64,000 nucleotides of DNA from Corinectria fuckeliana. Lineage: Eukaryota > Ascomycota > Sordariomycetes > Hypocreales > Nectriaceae. The stretch covers positions 124,001 to 188,000 of the forward strand of contig WPDH01000202.1 of assembly GCA_019137255.1 (NCBI GenBank). The letters are read 5' to 3'. A model generated the notes under the pieces. The model was not told the origin of the DNA. It was given only the letters and a program-made list of their open reading frames with translations, and searched no databases. Of this stretch, positions 1-11,249 are shown piece after piece; within the stretch, counting starts at the first letter, position 1; the number at the start of each line of letters is the position of its first letter. A program made the position numbers and the translations under genes.

Positions 1-2127
1 TTTGCGAGCCTGCTCCTGGGTGTCTACAACAATGCTGAGGTGCCCGATCCGAACATGACAGCCATCCTCGCGGCAAGACAAAGCTAGTCCACTAACAGAG
101 TACTGTCCTGCCCACTTGCATGCCCTAATTGGCAAGCAGAGAGCCTCATTGCGCAGATCCTCTTTTGTATCAAAATATATGGCCCAGAGTCCCCTTTTCT
201 GAGGCTCAGCGAGTGTCTCCGTGTTTTCGGGATTCTCAAGTCGCTGGATGAACATGTTCCCCTCATTCAAATGGGAGAAACTTTTCATCGTGGCAGGAGG
301 ATAAAGCCTCGCGATCGCCATGCGCGCTTTTAGAGTTATGGTTCCTTTGCTGACTCGTCCGGTATCATCGCCGTCAAGAGGCGTGGTCTCAGCGCTGACA
401 ACTGAAGCTAGCAGGATATCGTCATCGTTCTTGATCCATTCATGCATGTTGACGCGCCCATCGACAGAAGCCCATGACCACGAGGGAGCGCGGTATGTGG
501 ATGGTTTGGTACCAGTCCCTCGCAGATTCCAGACCAGACCACGGGGCAGCTCAGCCTTCCAGATTCCAGCGAGGTAGTCTGTAGATGCACAGTCGAGTTC
601 TCGCAGCCGATCCTTCATGTCCTTTGCTATCCCAGACAATGCCACAAGCTTGTCGCTCGGAACCGAGAGCTGGCATTCGGTGTACTGCATCTGAATAGCA
701 TACCAGTCCGTAAACAGCTGCTTCAATGGATCTCCCAAAGCCCTTCGATCAGGGGCGTTGAGTAGCTGCTTCCAAGCATGGTGGGCTTTGGGCACCGGAG
801 TGCTCTGCCCGTGGTCTTGGGATTGAAATCTGGTGCTGAGACCGTATACGCCCTTCGGGTGAAGCTCGCAGCAGCTCGCCTCATGGCATTCCCAGAAGAC
901 CTGCTTGCGCCCATAGTGCAAGGTTCGTGGCGCGAGAAGCCGCTCTTGGACCGTCCACCCTCGGTTCTGTAGCGGTTATCGTTCGAAACTGAGTCTCCAG
1001 ACCCAGCCTTTCTCCAGCTCGAATCTGTAAGGCATGGGCCTATATGGATCCTCCGTGCACAGATTGAATACTGTGGCCTTCACTTCTGACGGGTCGCGGG
1101 AAAAGAACAACCCGCCATCGTCGTTCTCTGCGCTCAGGGCGGATATGTTCAGGAAAGAATTTCCATACACGTCTCGCATCGTAGATGATTCTGCGTGCCA
1201 ATCCTCAGCAAGGTCTTGCAAGATGCAGAAGCGATCAATCCAGAGATAGCGGATGCCTAGTCTCTCGGTAACCATCAATGCATCTCTGAAGGTTCTCGGT
1301 AGGATGCTAACTGGCTGATCCAGCGAAAGGAGATCAATTGAGGACCGAGTGAGCTTGAGGCCTCCGTGCGAACTATTGCTATTTCCCCAGCAATGGCTCA
1401 ACGTCATATAGCGGCATCCTGGCTCGACCTCGTTTCTTTGAACTATGCGAAAAGTTTTCTCGCTGTCTGTGCTCCTCAGCTTAACAAGCCTTGTAGGAAC
1501 AAAGTGGGCAGCAGCTCTCCCGTTGCACACCTTGTGAGTGTTAGTGCAGCTGGTGAGCCACCCTTGCAACATACGCCACGTAGTCTCGTCCTCTGTAGAT
1601 GGGCTGATTTGGAAGTTGAGGGTTTCATCTCCATCTTAAAAAGAGTCAATGAAGGCAAAGAACACAGGGAGGGGAAACAATGGCATAACATACCTACATA
1701 CGGCACCATCTCGAACCCCCCCGTAGTATCACGGAGGTATAAGGACATGACCGGCCGAGACGCGTCAAGATGGACACTGAACAACGAGAAGTACCCATAT
1801 TTGGCAGTTTTCGGGTCAGGCCTTTCTCTTCCAGGCATGATGAATCTATTACACATGACGCAGCCATCATTCACGAAGTGAAGAAATGACTCTTCAGAGA
1901 CGTGGTGGCCAAACATGTAGTTCCCCGGCCCTAATAGCTCTTGTTTTTCTGTCTTGAGATGAGCTGGCAACTCTGTGTTTATCTAGAGCGTGACATGATT
2001 TACCTGGCGCGGCGGCGTTTTGACCCGGTCCCGGTTGCTCGTTCCATTCCTCGCGGCGACAAACACGCTCGGCCTTTGATGGATCCCAGATTCCCTCCAG
2101 CCCGTCGCGGCAGACTTTGCAGAGCAT
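1..2127 (-). pseudogene. HET-domain (heterokaryon incompatibility) gene, internal stop, 3' end outside window
   Basis: Exons read as 2127-2004, 1948-1694 and 1634 to beyond position 1; introns 1949-2003 and 1635-1693 have GT/AG ends and restore frame. The start at 2127 opens a Cys-containing N-terminus (MLCKVCRDGLEGIW). The HET domain (PF06985) is recognised from TLSHCWG, the stretch PRTFRDALMV followed by YLWIDRFCILQD, and DVYGNSFLNISA; downstream in the same frame come NRGWTVQERLLAPRTLHYG and YRAPSWSWASVDG, all standard for fungal HET proteins. A TAA at 976-978 interrupts this otherwise open frame between the HET core and NRGW. A 37-nt GT-AG stretch could remove it but is shorter than the other introns here. 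HET proteins mediate allorecognition cell death in fungi. Either a recent pseudogene or a truncated product; the family call is firm, the disabled state likely. Confidence 0.8.
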
Positions 2128-2881
2128 CTTGTTTCTTTCCGTAGGGGAAGCCTACTGTCAGCTTCGAGCGCGCGATGCTGTTTCGAGGTATGGAAATATC
2201 GTGTTTGGAATATGTAAGGAAAGAAGTGTCGTCTGTCGTTCCTCGGTCGGGTGATTGATACTTAGAGAGCCCGATCCATTGTGCTAAATGCTGACACTGC
2301 CGCTAAAGGCGCACCACGTGTTGCAATTAGGCAGAAGGCTTACTAACTGTCATATCGAACCACATGCCTGCAAATTGTTCTTTACTTTATAGAGGTATTA
2401 TAGCGCCTGCCTCATGTGATGTAACTCAATCGCTACGCTGTCAACATGGTATCGAGTGATAACACGGGTGTGGATATTGCTCCTAATATAGCAGCTCTAG
2501 CTGAAGCACAGGAAATACAACAGTAATAATTACTCGTTCACTTCAAACCCTTACTCTGGATCGACTTAGTACTAATTGCGCTAGGTGAGGTACAGCGGCT
2601 GTAACAGTGCTTTCCCTTATAACTAAACTGCTAGTTAAGGCAAAGTATAAAGTCTTTGTATCATGTAGAAAAACTTGGTATACTTATCAAGACAAACAGT
2701 AATAAGACTGGGAATAATGTAGGGTTTGACAGCGATAAAATGAAGAAAATCCTGGATGGCACATACAATGTGAAGAACTCGACTATGAATCTAAGAGCTT
2801 TTCTATAGTAAAATAAATAAAATCTGTCTAATATGTCTATTTCATTGTCTGATCAAGCTCGTGGAGTCTTGCTAGACTTAT
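2128..2881. other. Intergenic, AT-leaning, no gene seen
   Basis: About 750 bp between the 5' end of the HET gene and the 3' end of the flavin oxidase. It becomes AT-rich towards 2500-2850, with many short stop-filled frames. I see no coding signal. Confidence 0.6.
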
Positions 2882-4399
2882 TCAAGGGAGAGGAATCGAC
2901 TGGGCGTGGTTAATAAATAGCCCTTCAGGGTCGAATTCTGCCTTGATCTGCTTCAGTCGGTTGTAGTTTCCTCCGTAAAGACGCGAACTCCATTCGTCTT
3001 CGTTCAATTCAGTGTCGGCATAGTTGACGAAACCTCGGAGAGAAGCACCGCCATCCGTCAGTGCCTCTTCGAATGGCTTGATAAGCCCCTTCATGTACTT
3101 AGGTCCATCCTCGGGATAGTTGTTGGCATCAACGGAGACGGCCTCCCAGCGGATCAACCACAGGTTCTTGCCATGCGCATAGCCCGTGTCACTATCAGCA
3201 ATGTCGCGTGACACACCGCCCCAGAGGTCGAGAAATCCCGACTTCTTGAGGTCGGTGCGGTTGAAGGCAAGGGTGGTGCTACTGAAAAGGGTGCGAACTT
3301 GTTTCAGTGTCAAGGGGTAGTCGGTAGTGGTCGTTAAGGCTTGGGTATAGAAGGCGCGTCCTCCCAGAACACCCCCTTCGGGTGCGTTCATGCCCGGACC
3401 AGCAACAGAGATCTCCGAATCCCAGAAGCTTAGCTCGCTCTTCTGAACAACAGTGTCGCTGCTGATAGCCGTCAGGTCTTTGATCAAGGGTGCAATGACA
3501 TCATCAAAGGTAGCAGGGTCGCCATAGAAGTAGCCAGAACCGTCGTAAGGAGGAGCACTCAGACTCCAGCGAAGAGCAAGCTCGTCTGGGCAACTAGAGC
3601 TTATGGCGAAATCCTGGATAGCAACAATAGCCTGGGATGCAGCGTCGACACTGACGTTTCCGATGGAGAGCGTGAAGTTGACGGCTTTCTCGAACTGGGG
3701 CTTGTGTGTTTTTGTCGTCATAGATAGAATGATGCCGTACGAGGCTCCAGCGCCCTGGGCAGCCCAAAACAGATCCGAACCCTCGACAGCGTTGACGATG
3801 GTGCCATTGTAGAGCATGTACTCCACGGACACGAGGTTGTCCATGGGCGTACCGTAATGACGGGATGTACTACCGAAACCGCCGCCGATGCTAGAACCAG
3901 TAGTCCCAACGTGAGCACCACGGACGTGGGGAATGTGACGTCCGGCTGTGTCCCAAAGGGACTTCACAACGGGGCCGACATGAGTGCCACCGCCAAAAGT
4001 CAAAAGAGTAGTGGACTCGTCATAACTGACGGAGTTGAAGGCGGCCATGTTGATGACCAAGTTTCCACTGTTACCGAAGCCGTAGCCTTGGAAGGAGTGG
4101 GCAGCTCCGAGAGCATTGGCCTTGACGGATGCATTGCGAGCGCAGTCAAGTGACAGGGCGACTTGGTCTTTTGTTTCCGGAAAGGCAATACAGGCTGGGT
4201 TCGGCTTGAGACGCTTCTGGAACTGAACGACCTCGTCGACCCACGTAGTGTCCGAGTCGACAATGCTGCGTACGCCGGCATTGGTCAAGCAGGACTGTAG
4301 AGACGTGTCCGCGGCGCCATTTTGAGCAGCGACGAGAGATGGAGTAAGGCAGAGGAGTGAAGCAAGGAATAAACTTTTGAAGGACGACTGGGAACCCAT
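2882..4399 (-). CDS. Secreted FAD-linked (BBE-like) oxidase
   Basis: Single exon, 505 aa, ATG at 4399. Residues 1-25 form a signal peptide ending SLVAA, so the enzyme is probably extracellular. The PCMH-type FAD-binding domain (about 65-245) carries ALGAAHSFQGYGFG, where His101 is the expected 8-alpha-histidyl FAD attachment site, followed by GGGTHVGPV and IGGGFGSTSRHYG. The C-terminal BBE segment is YGGNYNRLKQIKAEFDPEGLF (here quoted in parts: YGGNYNRLKQ, FDPEGLF). Length and order match berberine-bridge/oligosaccharide oxidases that oxidise carbohydrate or secondary-metabolite substrates with O2. The second flavin link of oligosaccharide oxidases (Cys in HGTC) is absent: the aligned position is Gly161. 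It is transcribed divergently from a secreted lactonase. The family is sure; the substrate is not known. Confidence 0.9.
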   Translation of the reverse strand: MGSQSSFKSLFLASLLCLTPSLVAAQNGAADTSLQSCLTNAGVRSIVDSDTTWVDEVVQFQKRLKPNPACIAFPETKDQVALSLDCARNASVKANALGAAHSFQGYGFGNSGNLVINMAAFNSVSYDESTTLLTFGGGTHVGPVVKSLWDTAGRHIPHVRGAHVGTTGSSIGGGFGSTSRHYGTPMDNLVSVEYMLYNGTIVNAVEGSDLFWAAQGAGASYGIILSMTTKTHKPQFEKAVNFTLSIGNVSVDAASQAIVAIQDFAISSSCPDELALRWSLSAPPYDGSGYFYGDPATFDDVIAPLIKDLTAISSDTVVQKSELSFWDSEISVAGPGMNAPEGGVLGGRAFYTQALTTTTDYPLTLKQVRTLFSSTTLAFNRTDLKKSGFLDLWGGVSRDIADSDTGYAHGKNLWLIRWEAVSVDANNYPEDGPKYMKGLIKPFEEALTDGGASLRGFVNYADTELNEDEWSSRLYGGNYNRLKQIKAEFDPEGLFINHAQSIPLP

Positions 4400-5227
4400 G
4401 ACGACTGAAACTCGCAGAGGAGAGCGTAGATGGTGCAGAGAAAGTAAGCTTGGGACAGCCTGCTACTAACGATAACGTCAGCCGTGGCCGACTCAGTACT
4501 TATATCTCTATCCAGAGTTTCAGCTGGTCACCAATCACTGGCTTGATTCCCGACGTCCGTTGCAAGTAGCCGAGATGAAAAATGCCATGCCAGGCGGAAT
4601 ATCGCCACTAAGCAAAATTTAAAAATCTTCTCACCCTCTTGGAAATTACGCATTGAGGCTCAGCCTCCGTGCTCCTGGGCTAGTATCCATCAACACGGTA
4701 CGTGTGGACATGACGAGCCGCCTTCTCGTATGCTATTTTAACCTTAACAGTAGATGGCATAGCCTGGTAGGCTAATACAAGGTCGAGCCCGTTTTTTATG
4801 CTCCCAATTGTAGGTACCACAGGTCATAATTAAACTTAAGTTCTTTCGTCTCGAACAGGGCTCCCCTGTTTCTGGACAGCCCAGTATGGAAGGCGAAGTC
4901 TAGGAAACGACCGGTCGTTTCAAACGCCCGGCTGGCACCGGGTAAATTTATCCTGACCCCGGAATCTTGGTCACAATGTCTATCAAAGGCCTATTGGTGG
5001 ATCTTCTGCGACCAGGGGGTTTCGGGTCTTGCCAATGTCCGTCCGTCAGGAACGCGGGGTGAACCGAGCTCGCTTCTTCTAAGGTAGTATCGGAGGCAGG
5101 ACGAGATCGTATATCAGGTCGCCCGTAGCCACTGGAGACTTAACGAGAAACTTGACGTGCTGTACAGTCTGTCCTATCTGAGTATTTCCTTGACTAGATC
5201 CCGGGATACTTGTTCATCCTGCTCACG
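4400..5227. promoter_or_regulatory. Divergent promoter region between oxidase and lactonase
   Basis: The 828-bp gap separates the start codons of two secreted-enzyme genes on opposite strands, so regulatory sites may be shared. On the minus strand a TATAAG element (4499-4504) lies about 100 nt before the oxidase ATG. No equally clear TATA is seen before the lactonase. Confidence 0.5.
4499..4504 (-). promoter_or_regulatory. TATA-like element of the BBE-like oxidase
   Basis: Minus-strand TATAAG within GATATAAGTA, about 100 nt upstream of the ATG at 4399. Position is suitable for a fungal core promoter; function is inferred. Confidence 0.4.
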
Positions 5228-6579
5228 ATGCGTCCAGGCAGCCTCAATCTCCTCACCGTGCTCGGTATCTCGATACCCTTCACCAGCGCCGTAACCCTCT
5301 TCACAGCTGACTCGGGCGGCAATGTGACAACGCTTTCTCTTACCCAGTCCGGAAGTAACTACGCTCTCGCCGTCACCGCCAAGACGACGGAATGCGAGGT
5401 CAACCCAGCGTGGCTGGCTGTCGACGAGGCTAGCCGCGTGCTGTACTGCTTGGACCGAGGCGGCAGCTCGTCAACTTCGGGCTCGTTGAACTCCTTCTCA
5501 ATCGAGGAGAACGGGGCCCTTACACGTTTGGACCGCATACTTGCACCATTGAGTGGCGTTGCTGGTGGTCTCATCACCACTAACACAGGAGCCCGGGCTT
5601 GCGTGAGTGCTTCATAGTAAGTTCTTGATGATGCTTCGCCGGTAGAGTAGTCTCGCAAGGAGCAAAATCCCATCAAAAACTAAAGATCAATAGCAATAGA
5701 AGCGCAGTTGCTGTCTACGCTCTAGGCGAGCACGGAGCCCTGCCGGGAACTGGACCGCTCCAGGAGATCTTCCCCACGCTGAACCAGACCGGGCCGGTCC
5801 CGTCTCGGCAAGACAGAAGTTATCTTCACGGTGTTATCTTGGACCCTACAAACCAGTACATTATTCTCATGGATCTTGGTGGTGATTTGGTCCGCGTGTA
5901 CACATACAATGACGATACCGTTGCTCCTATTACCGAGGTCGAGGGACTTAAAACCGCTCCTGGCACGGGACCGCGCCACGGCGTCTTCCGCACCATGGAA
6001 AACGGTGATGTCTTCTTTTTCTTCAACGGCGAGCTCGACCAGAAGGTCTACTCCTACCGTGTGACTTACAAGAAGAACGGCTTGGCGTTTGAGAAGATCT
6101 TTGAGATTCCCGCCATTGACGCCAGTCTGCCTGCGACAAAGGCACCCACCAGTGAGATTGCGCTGAGTGTAAGTGGCTTTCGCTGGATAGCTTTGTGTCC
6201 AAGAATTGGGGAGACTGCGAGTTGCTGACAGTATATCTAGCCCGACAATCGCTTCCTCATCGTGTCGAACCGTGAGAAGTCCTTTCGTGACTCACCAATC
6301 GTGGGGTCCGGCCCCTCAGACACGCTGTCGACTTTCCTGATAAACGAGGATGGGACTCTGAAGCTCGTGCAGCTTGCTCCTTCCGGCGGCTGGTCCCCGC
6401 GTCAGTTTTCTTTCAACAAGCGAGGTGATATGATTGCGGTCGGCCACCAAAGCAACAAAACGGTAGTCATCTGGAAGCGTGACGTCAATTCCGGAAAGAT
6501 AGTTCTGGAGGAAGACGGTGGCAAGCTTGGGCAAGTGACGCTCGCTGGCGCTGTCGTGGCGACCGTCTGGGACGAATAA
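5228..6579 (+). CDS. Secreted lactonase-family (7-bladed beta-propeller) protein
   Basis: Three exons, 5228-5616, 5694-6168 and 6241-6579, give 400 aa; introns 5617-5693 (GTAAGT) and 6169-6240 (GTAAGT...CTAG) keep frame. The start is the ATG at 5228 (MRPGSLNLLTVLG), opening a signal peptide ending about FTSA. The protein matches the lactonase/6-phosphogluconolactonase-like family (PF10282): NPAWLAVDEASRVLYCLDRGG, the junction CVSASYNRSAVAVYALGEHG, HGVILDPTNQYIILMDLGGD, PRHGVFRTMENGDVFF, and the repeated blade motif SPDNRFLIVSNRE then WSPRQFSFNKRGDMIAVG. Family members hydrolyse lactones or are muconate-cycloisomerase-like; secretion points to an extracellular lactone rather than pentose-phosphate work. 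It sits head-to-head with a flavin oxidase of a lactone-forming superfamily. Gene model confidence is high, substrate unknown. Confidence 0.88.
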
Positions 6580-6944
6580 AGGTTCTAGAATACGTAAAAT
6601 GTTAGACAAAGCAATATTGGCTTCTTAATCGGTAGGTCTTGGGGAGAAGATAAACCCGGCTAGAAGGCCCATTATCGTGAGCACACGCCAGGCAAGGATG
6701 TAATACTGGTCAATAAACTCTCGCCGCCTTTGGGACTAAATTGTGTGAGATCTACCATGATATGGCTTATTCGCCGTTGTCAGAACCGGCTGCCTCGAGC
6801 TATGAGAATTCCCTGTCCGTTGCCTTTAAACTATACCTCTTCATATTTCTCTATGCTGGACTTGCTCTCTGAACCAGTCGCTCTCGCTTATCCATCAATG
6901 TCCTTGTTCTGTGCTGTGCTTGAACATTGACCAAAAGTGGGCGC
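6580..6944. other. Intergenic, no feature seen
   Basis: 3' flank of the lactonase up to the first recognisable aminotransferase remnant. No coding frame of note. Confidence 0.5.
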
Positions 6945-7620
6945 AACTATAGAAAATTGCTTTCTGGACTTACAAAGATGCCCGCCTCCGCCGCCGTCTA
7001 GCCCACGACATATTTAGGTAATTAGGTAACAGTCGTAAACATCGACGAGATAAGCTCTTCTGTGGGAGTACTGCTAGCGAAGATGTAGTAGCCCGCTGAA
7101 GCTGGCATAACTCTAGTGAGCGTCGAACAACTTGGAGAGTACCAACTGACGAAACCCGCTGAGATCTTGGTCGAAATACTCGCTTGGACTTTGTAGAGCT
7201 TGACTATCTCTGAAAGGCAGCAGCCTGTCATAACAAACACCGAGACTAACGGTCTCGCTAAACGGATCCATGCTAATTACCCGCCCATCATTCTCCGCGA
7301 AGGTATGAGTGTACTGTACCATAATCTTGACCAATGCTTGGGTGGCTTTGATCTGGCCTCAGCCTGAGATTTGTTCGCCGTTGGATTAAACATGCTCACT
7401 TGCGGAAAGCAGTACGGTTCATCGTCTAGAATGATCAGATCATGCTCTTGGACCACCCGAGTCTCTGCGGCGTTGCAGACTTTGTGTAGCACCTATAGGG
7501 CTTTGGCCTGCTGTTATGATATAAGAGTTGGCTTTGCTCCGTCATGGGAAATCTGGGCCCCAGGCTTGAAGCGTGCACTGAAGACTCTGTGAAGGCATAT
7601 CTTCAGTGAGCTCAACTTCC
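6945..7620 (-). pseudogene. Relic of a PLP aminotransferase (aromatic/2-aminoadipate type, class I/II)
   Basis: Read on the minus strand in shifting frames, the segment spells a run of fold-type I aminotransferase blocks in correct order. First comes YIITAGQSPIGATQSLQRRR (about 7540-7480; family consensus YTxPTGQNPTG...RR). Next is VVQEHDLIILDDEPYCF (about 7450-7400; the Asp-Glu-Pro-Tyr block contacting PLP). Then GRVISMDPFSETVSLG (about 7290-7240; the Ser-Phe-Ser-Lys block, with the PLP lysine replaced by Glu), FRQLVLSKLFDAH near 7130, and EELISSMF near 7045. At least two frame changes and several stops separate the blocks, and the N-terminal third is not recognisable. It is non-functional. 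The family call rests on the order of motifs rather than a search. Confidence 0.68.
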
Positions 7621-7796
7621 TACCTCGGAGCATGGCCATGAGTGCAAATCTGCTCTTGTACAACTAGACCCTCACTTGAACAGACCATTGAGCTACATGA
7701 TTAAAATTAACGCAATTTGGTAACTAAAAGCTTGTGAACTACCTATTAAGTACAGTCCTCAATACTGCCATCCAGCATTGTTTCCATCAGACCTAT

Positions 7797-10554
7797 TCAA
7801 TTTTCGTAGCCAGTCTGACCATCGCGAGTCAAATCCTCATGAGATGACTTGCCAAGGCATTCTGTAGAATTGCTTGAGACCCCATCTTCCATTTCTTTGT
7901 CTTCTAAGGTAGCCGCCGCACATCGTGACGATTCACCTTGAAGCGAGAATATCTCATCAGATGCAGTGCCGACACCGCCCAGTTCATCTACCAACGACAG
8001 GTCGGTAGCGTCAAGTCCAATAGAGGCCCAGCTCATGTAGGTATGATCACTTGAAGTCCCATGCCCAGTTTGACTTGCTTGATCGCTACCGAACGGAAGA
8101 TGTGTCCTCCGATCAGGAGGGTCCATTGCCAATCCTAAAAAAGGCACAACCGCAAGATTTCGGCGGATATCAGGCCTTGTATAATTGTTGGCAATAGAGA
8201 AACCTGGATGATGAGGTTGAAAAATCTCCTTGATGGGGTTGAAGTTGACAGCGAACAGCCCTCTGAGACTGACGGGAAAGTCTCCATCCTGAGGTAGCCG
8301 ACCTTTGCTGAGACTTAAGTCAAGCGCAAGAGCTAGCCTGAGATATGAGCTGGGCTGAAAAGCAAAGATATGAGTCCAGTCAATGCGTGATCTCTGAACT
8401 TGAGGTGCGAGGTTGTCCAGCTGGGCGAGATTGATGATGTGCCGGATGATTTCGCTCGCCCAATCTACCCCATCATATCGAGGCTGATACGCCTTCATAA
8501 CCTCAATGAGGGTATTTAGCTCCCGCTGTTTTAATGCTGGCGTTGCCTTGGAGCTGGTCTGGGGGCTATTTGTTGGTGCCGCGAGTTTGATATCCAGGAT
8601 GTTGAGTATCAGCGGTAGCAGAGTGCAGCCGATTGCTGGGGCGGGGAGCCATTGTGCAAGATTGAGACGGACAAGCTGCTTGTGACACTCGGTGATGGAG
8701 GAGGCTGCGTCTTGTAGCTCCTGCTGGTTGTCCAAGATAATTGACAGGTCGTTGGTGAGAGAGTCATTCTTAGCTTGACCTCCGCACTGCAGGACATCGA
8801 GGCAGAGGACTGCGTGGTGGCACATAACAGCCCGTGCGGTGTGATAGTACATCAGCAAGAGGTTACTGTACAGAGTTACAGAATCATGGCTGATATCCTC
8901 GTCAAGAAGAATTTGTGGACCACTGGCACCTGGAAAACTCGCGAGTTGTAAAGTTGCCTGGCTGTACCACGATCTCAACGTTCGTTTGCATTCGCCGAGG
9001 GTCGAGTTAGAGTTGGCCTTTTGGTGATGGCCTCGGATTGGAAAGCAAAGCGTCAGAACATCAGTGAGAACAATGTTGAACTGGACCCACTGAGCCAAAA
9101 CGTCAGCCAAAGCCCGCTTTGCCTCCGAGTTGTAGACTTTGGACCGTTCAAACTCATCGCTGAGGTCGGCGACTCCAAGAGGGGACGCGCGAAAATCGAA
9201 TTGATCCTCTCTGATCTGAAGAGGGATTCTCAAAAGAAGCCCCATTGAGTGGTCTCGAAGAATACAGCACCACCACAGCCTCTTCAGCAGCGCCTGTTGC
9301 GGGGTGATGTGCGTTGACGGCAAGGCTGCATAAACGTGCGCCTCAACGCTTCTGGCACTGTCGATAGCGATGCTTAACCATGCCGTCTTTGGCTTCTTCT
9401 CGGATGAGAAAGACGCCAGTGAAAGTAGGACAGTTGCCTGAGAGACGTACATGTCTGAACTCTCGGCTCCCATGTCGTACAGGAGCTTCGTACGCCGATA
9501 AAACGAAGCTCTCATGGCCCGAATGGTCGAGTAACCAAGCCCCTCCATGGTTGCATGGGAGACGAAGGTGCAGGACGCGAACAGCATGGCTTGGAGCACC
9601 AGTAAAGATATGTGCCCAATCGGTAGGGCGTCAGCATCTTGACAGTAAATCTTCCAAAAGTCGCCTTCGTTGACTAGTGGTAGGATTGGATGGACATGGA
9701 AAAAGTATTGCTGTATCAAATCATCCAGAAGTGGGCGGATCGGAACACGCAAGCATCCTTGGAGGTCGAGGAAATTGACATCCTGATGAGGGACGTTGTG
9801 AAGGTTCGACACGGCGAGAAAGGGATAAAAACAGTACACCACTTCAGGACTGGATCCGGTATTCGGCTTCGTCGTCGGTTGCGGACCCGCGTAGGACGAA
9901 AGGCAGCTCAGGAGGGCTAGGGTATCGCACTGAGCAAAGTCCGGCGAAGCTGTGGAGGACGAGTGAGTGAGCTGTTTCTGGGGATAGAAAGATAGGGTGA
10001 AGTACCGGTTGTAGAACTGGTTTCTCCATCGTTAGCCACCGGCAAAAAATCCCGTGGTTTTTCGCCGATGGGAAAAGGCGTCGTATTTTCCCTGCTCGCG
10101 CTGCCCTGAGAAGTGCCTTCGTTCCGGGTCTCGGGTGCATCCTGTCTGGAAGAATAAAACCCCTGAGCACAAGAAGTGTGTTGGTCGTTTGAGGCCGGGT
10201 CGATGACAGTCTGCATATCGCTGTCATCGTAGGATGGCTGGCTGAGCGGCGGATAAGGGGGATATGACGCCTGAATGCCATCTCTAGGATCAGGCAAAAG
10301 ATCATCACTGAAACCATGTCAGCTGGTTCATCGCGGAAAATACCCTCTGCTCACTATTTCGACGCTCTGCCAGTGACAACGCAAGTCTCACTGTCCAGGT
10401 AGCAATTCATGCAAGGACGGCCCCTTTGCGACACATCGCAGCGGACTTTGCGGGAGCGGCACGACAGGCAGGCCTTTCGCGCACGTCTGCGTGTCTTGGT
10501 CTGCTTCTTCACCTGGATCTCCGTTGCACTCTTTTCGTTGCTGGCGGGTTCCAT
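7797..10554 (-). CDS. Zn2Cys6 fungal transcription factor with fungal_trans domain
   Basis: Exons 10554-10355, 10307-10006 and 9949-7797 give 884 aa; introns 10308-10354 (GTGAGC) and 9950-10005 restore frame exactly. The first in-frame ATG is at 10554; the open frame upstream to 10665 has no ATG, so a further upstream exon is possible. Residues 29-58 form the zinc cluster C-x2-C-x6-C-x8-C-x2-C-x6-C, preceded by a basic stretch (KKQTKTRRRARK) and followed by YDDLLPD. The long third exon carries the fungal-specific factor domain, beginning near FLDLQGCLRVPIRPLLDD and FHVHPILPLVNEGDFW, a pattern of the cutinase-regulator CTF1-like and related regulators. It is a nuclear DNA-binding regulator; targets are unknown. 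The neighbours are relics, so no pathway can be inferred from context. Confidence 0.9.
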
Positions 10555-11249
10555 ATCGTTCAAGTCTAGTTCAGGAGTGGACGGCGGGGACTGGCTGATT
10601 GGTGAAGATTCATCAATGGGCGTAGTGAGATCAGGGCATGGCTTCTGGGGAAATGATGGGGGCAAGTGAACTTGATTAGAGATTACAAATCATTTCGCTA
10701 AAGACTGTCCCAGGAACGTGTGACGAGTGATTGGTTCGTCGGCCCAGCGTGATGCTCTCTCTCGGTCCGGATTCGGGATCGGCTCAAGTCCGCTCTGACG
10801 AAGAGTGCGGGGAGAGTGTGGGGAGAAACATGGGGCTGGCCAACTCTTGGCTAGTATCCTGCTTACGAGAGATTCGCCTCGGTAAAAATGACGATACTGG
10901 GTGGAGCGTTGGGCATTTAGTAGTACCCTAGGTATCTACGAAGTCGTGAACGCAGCAACCAACTATGTACAAGCAGCAGGTGTTTCAGATAAGGGGATCT
11001 TTCAGATCTCAGGAGCATTGTCATGGATACATGTCTAGGTATCCGTACTTGCAAAGAGCTCCGATTCTTGAGATTCGGCTAGGAGGAGCTGAAAATTAGA
11101 CAAGTGAAGCCACCCGCGGCCGGGTGACGCGGAAGATCTGCAGGGGCAGATTTGATAGGCTGTAACGTCTTAATACATAGTACCGAGACATGCTCCAGGT
11201 AGTTTATCCTTACAGCCACTATTATCACAATGAATTCAATCTCTGACGA
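10555..11249. other. Promoter side of the Zn2Cys6 gene; otherwise empty
   Basis: About 700 bp of upstream sequence. The first 110 bp is an open extension of the transcription-factor frame lacking an ATG. No other coding signal is seen. Confidence 0.5.

Noticed and set aside
10555..10665. N-terminal extension of the first Zn2Cys6 protein to 10665
   Set aside because: The open frame there has no ATG; it would need a TTG start or an unseen upstream exon.
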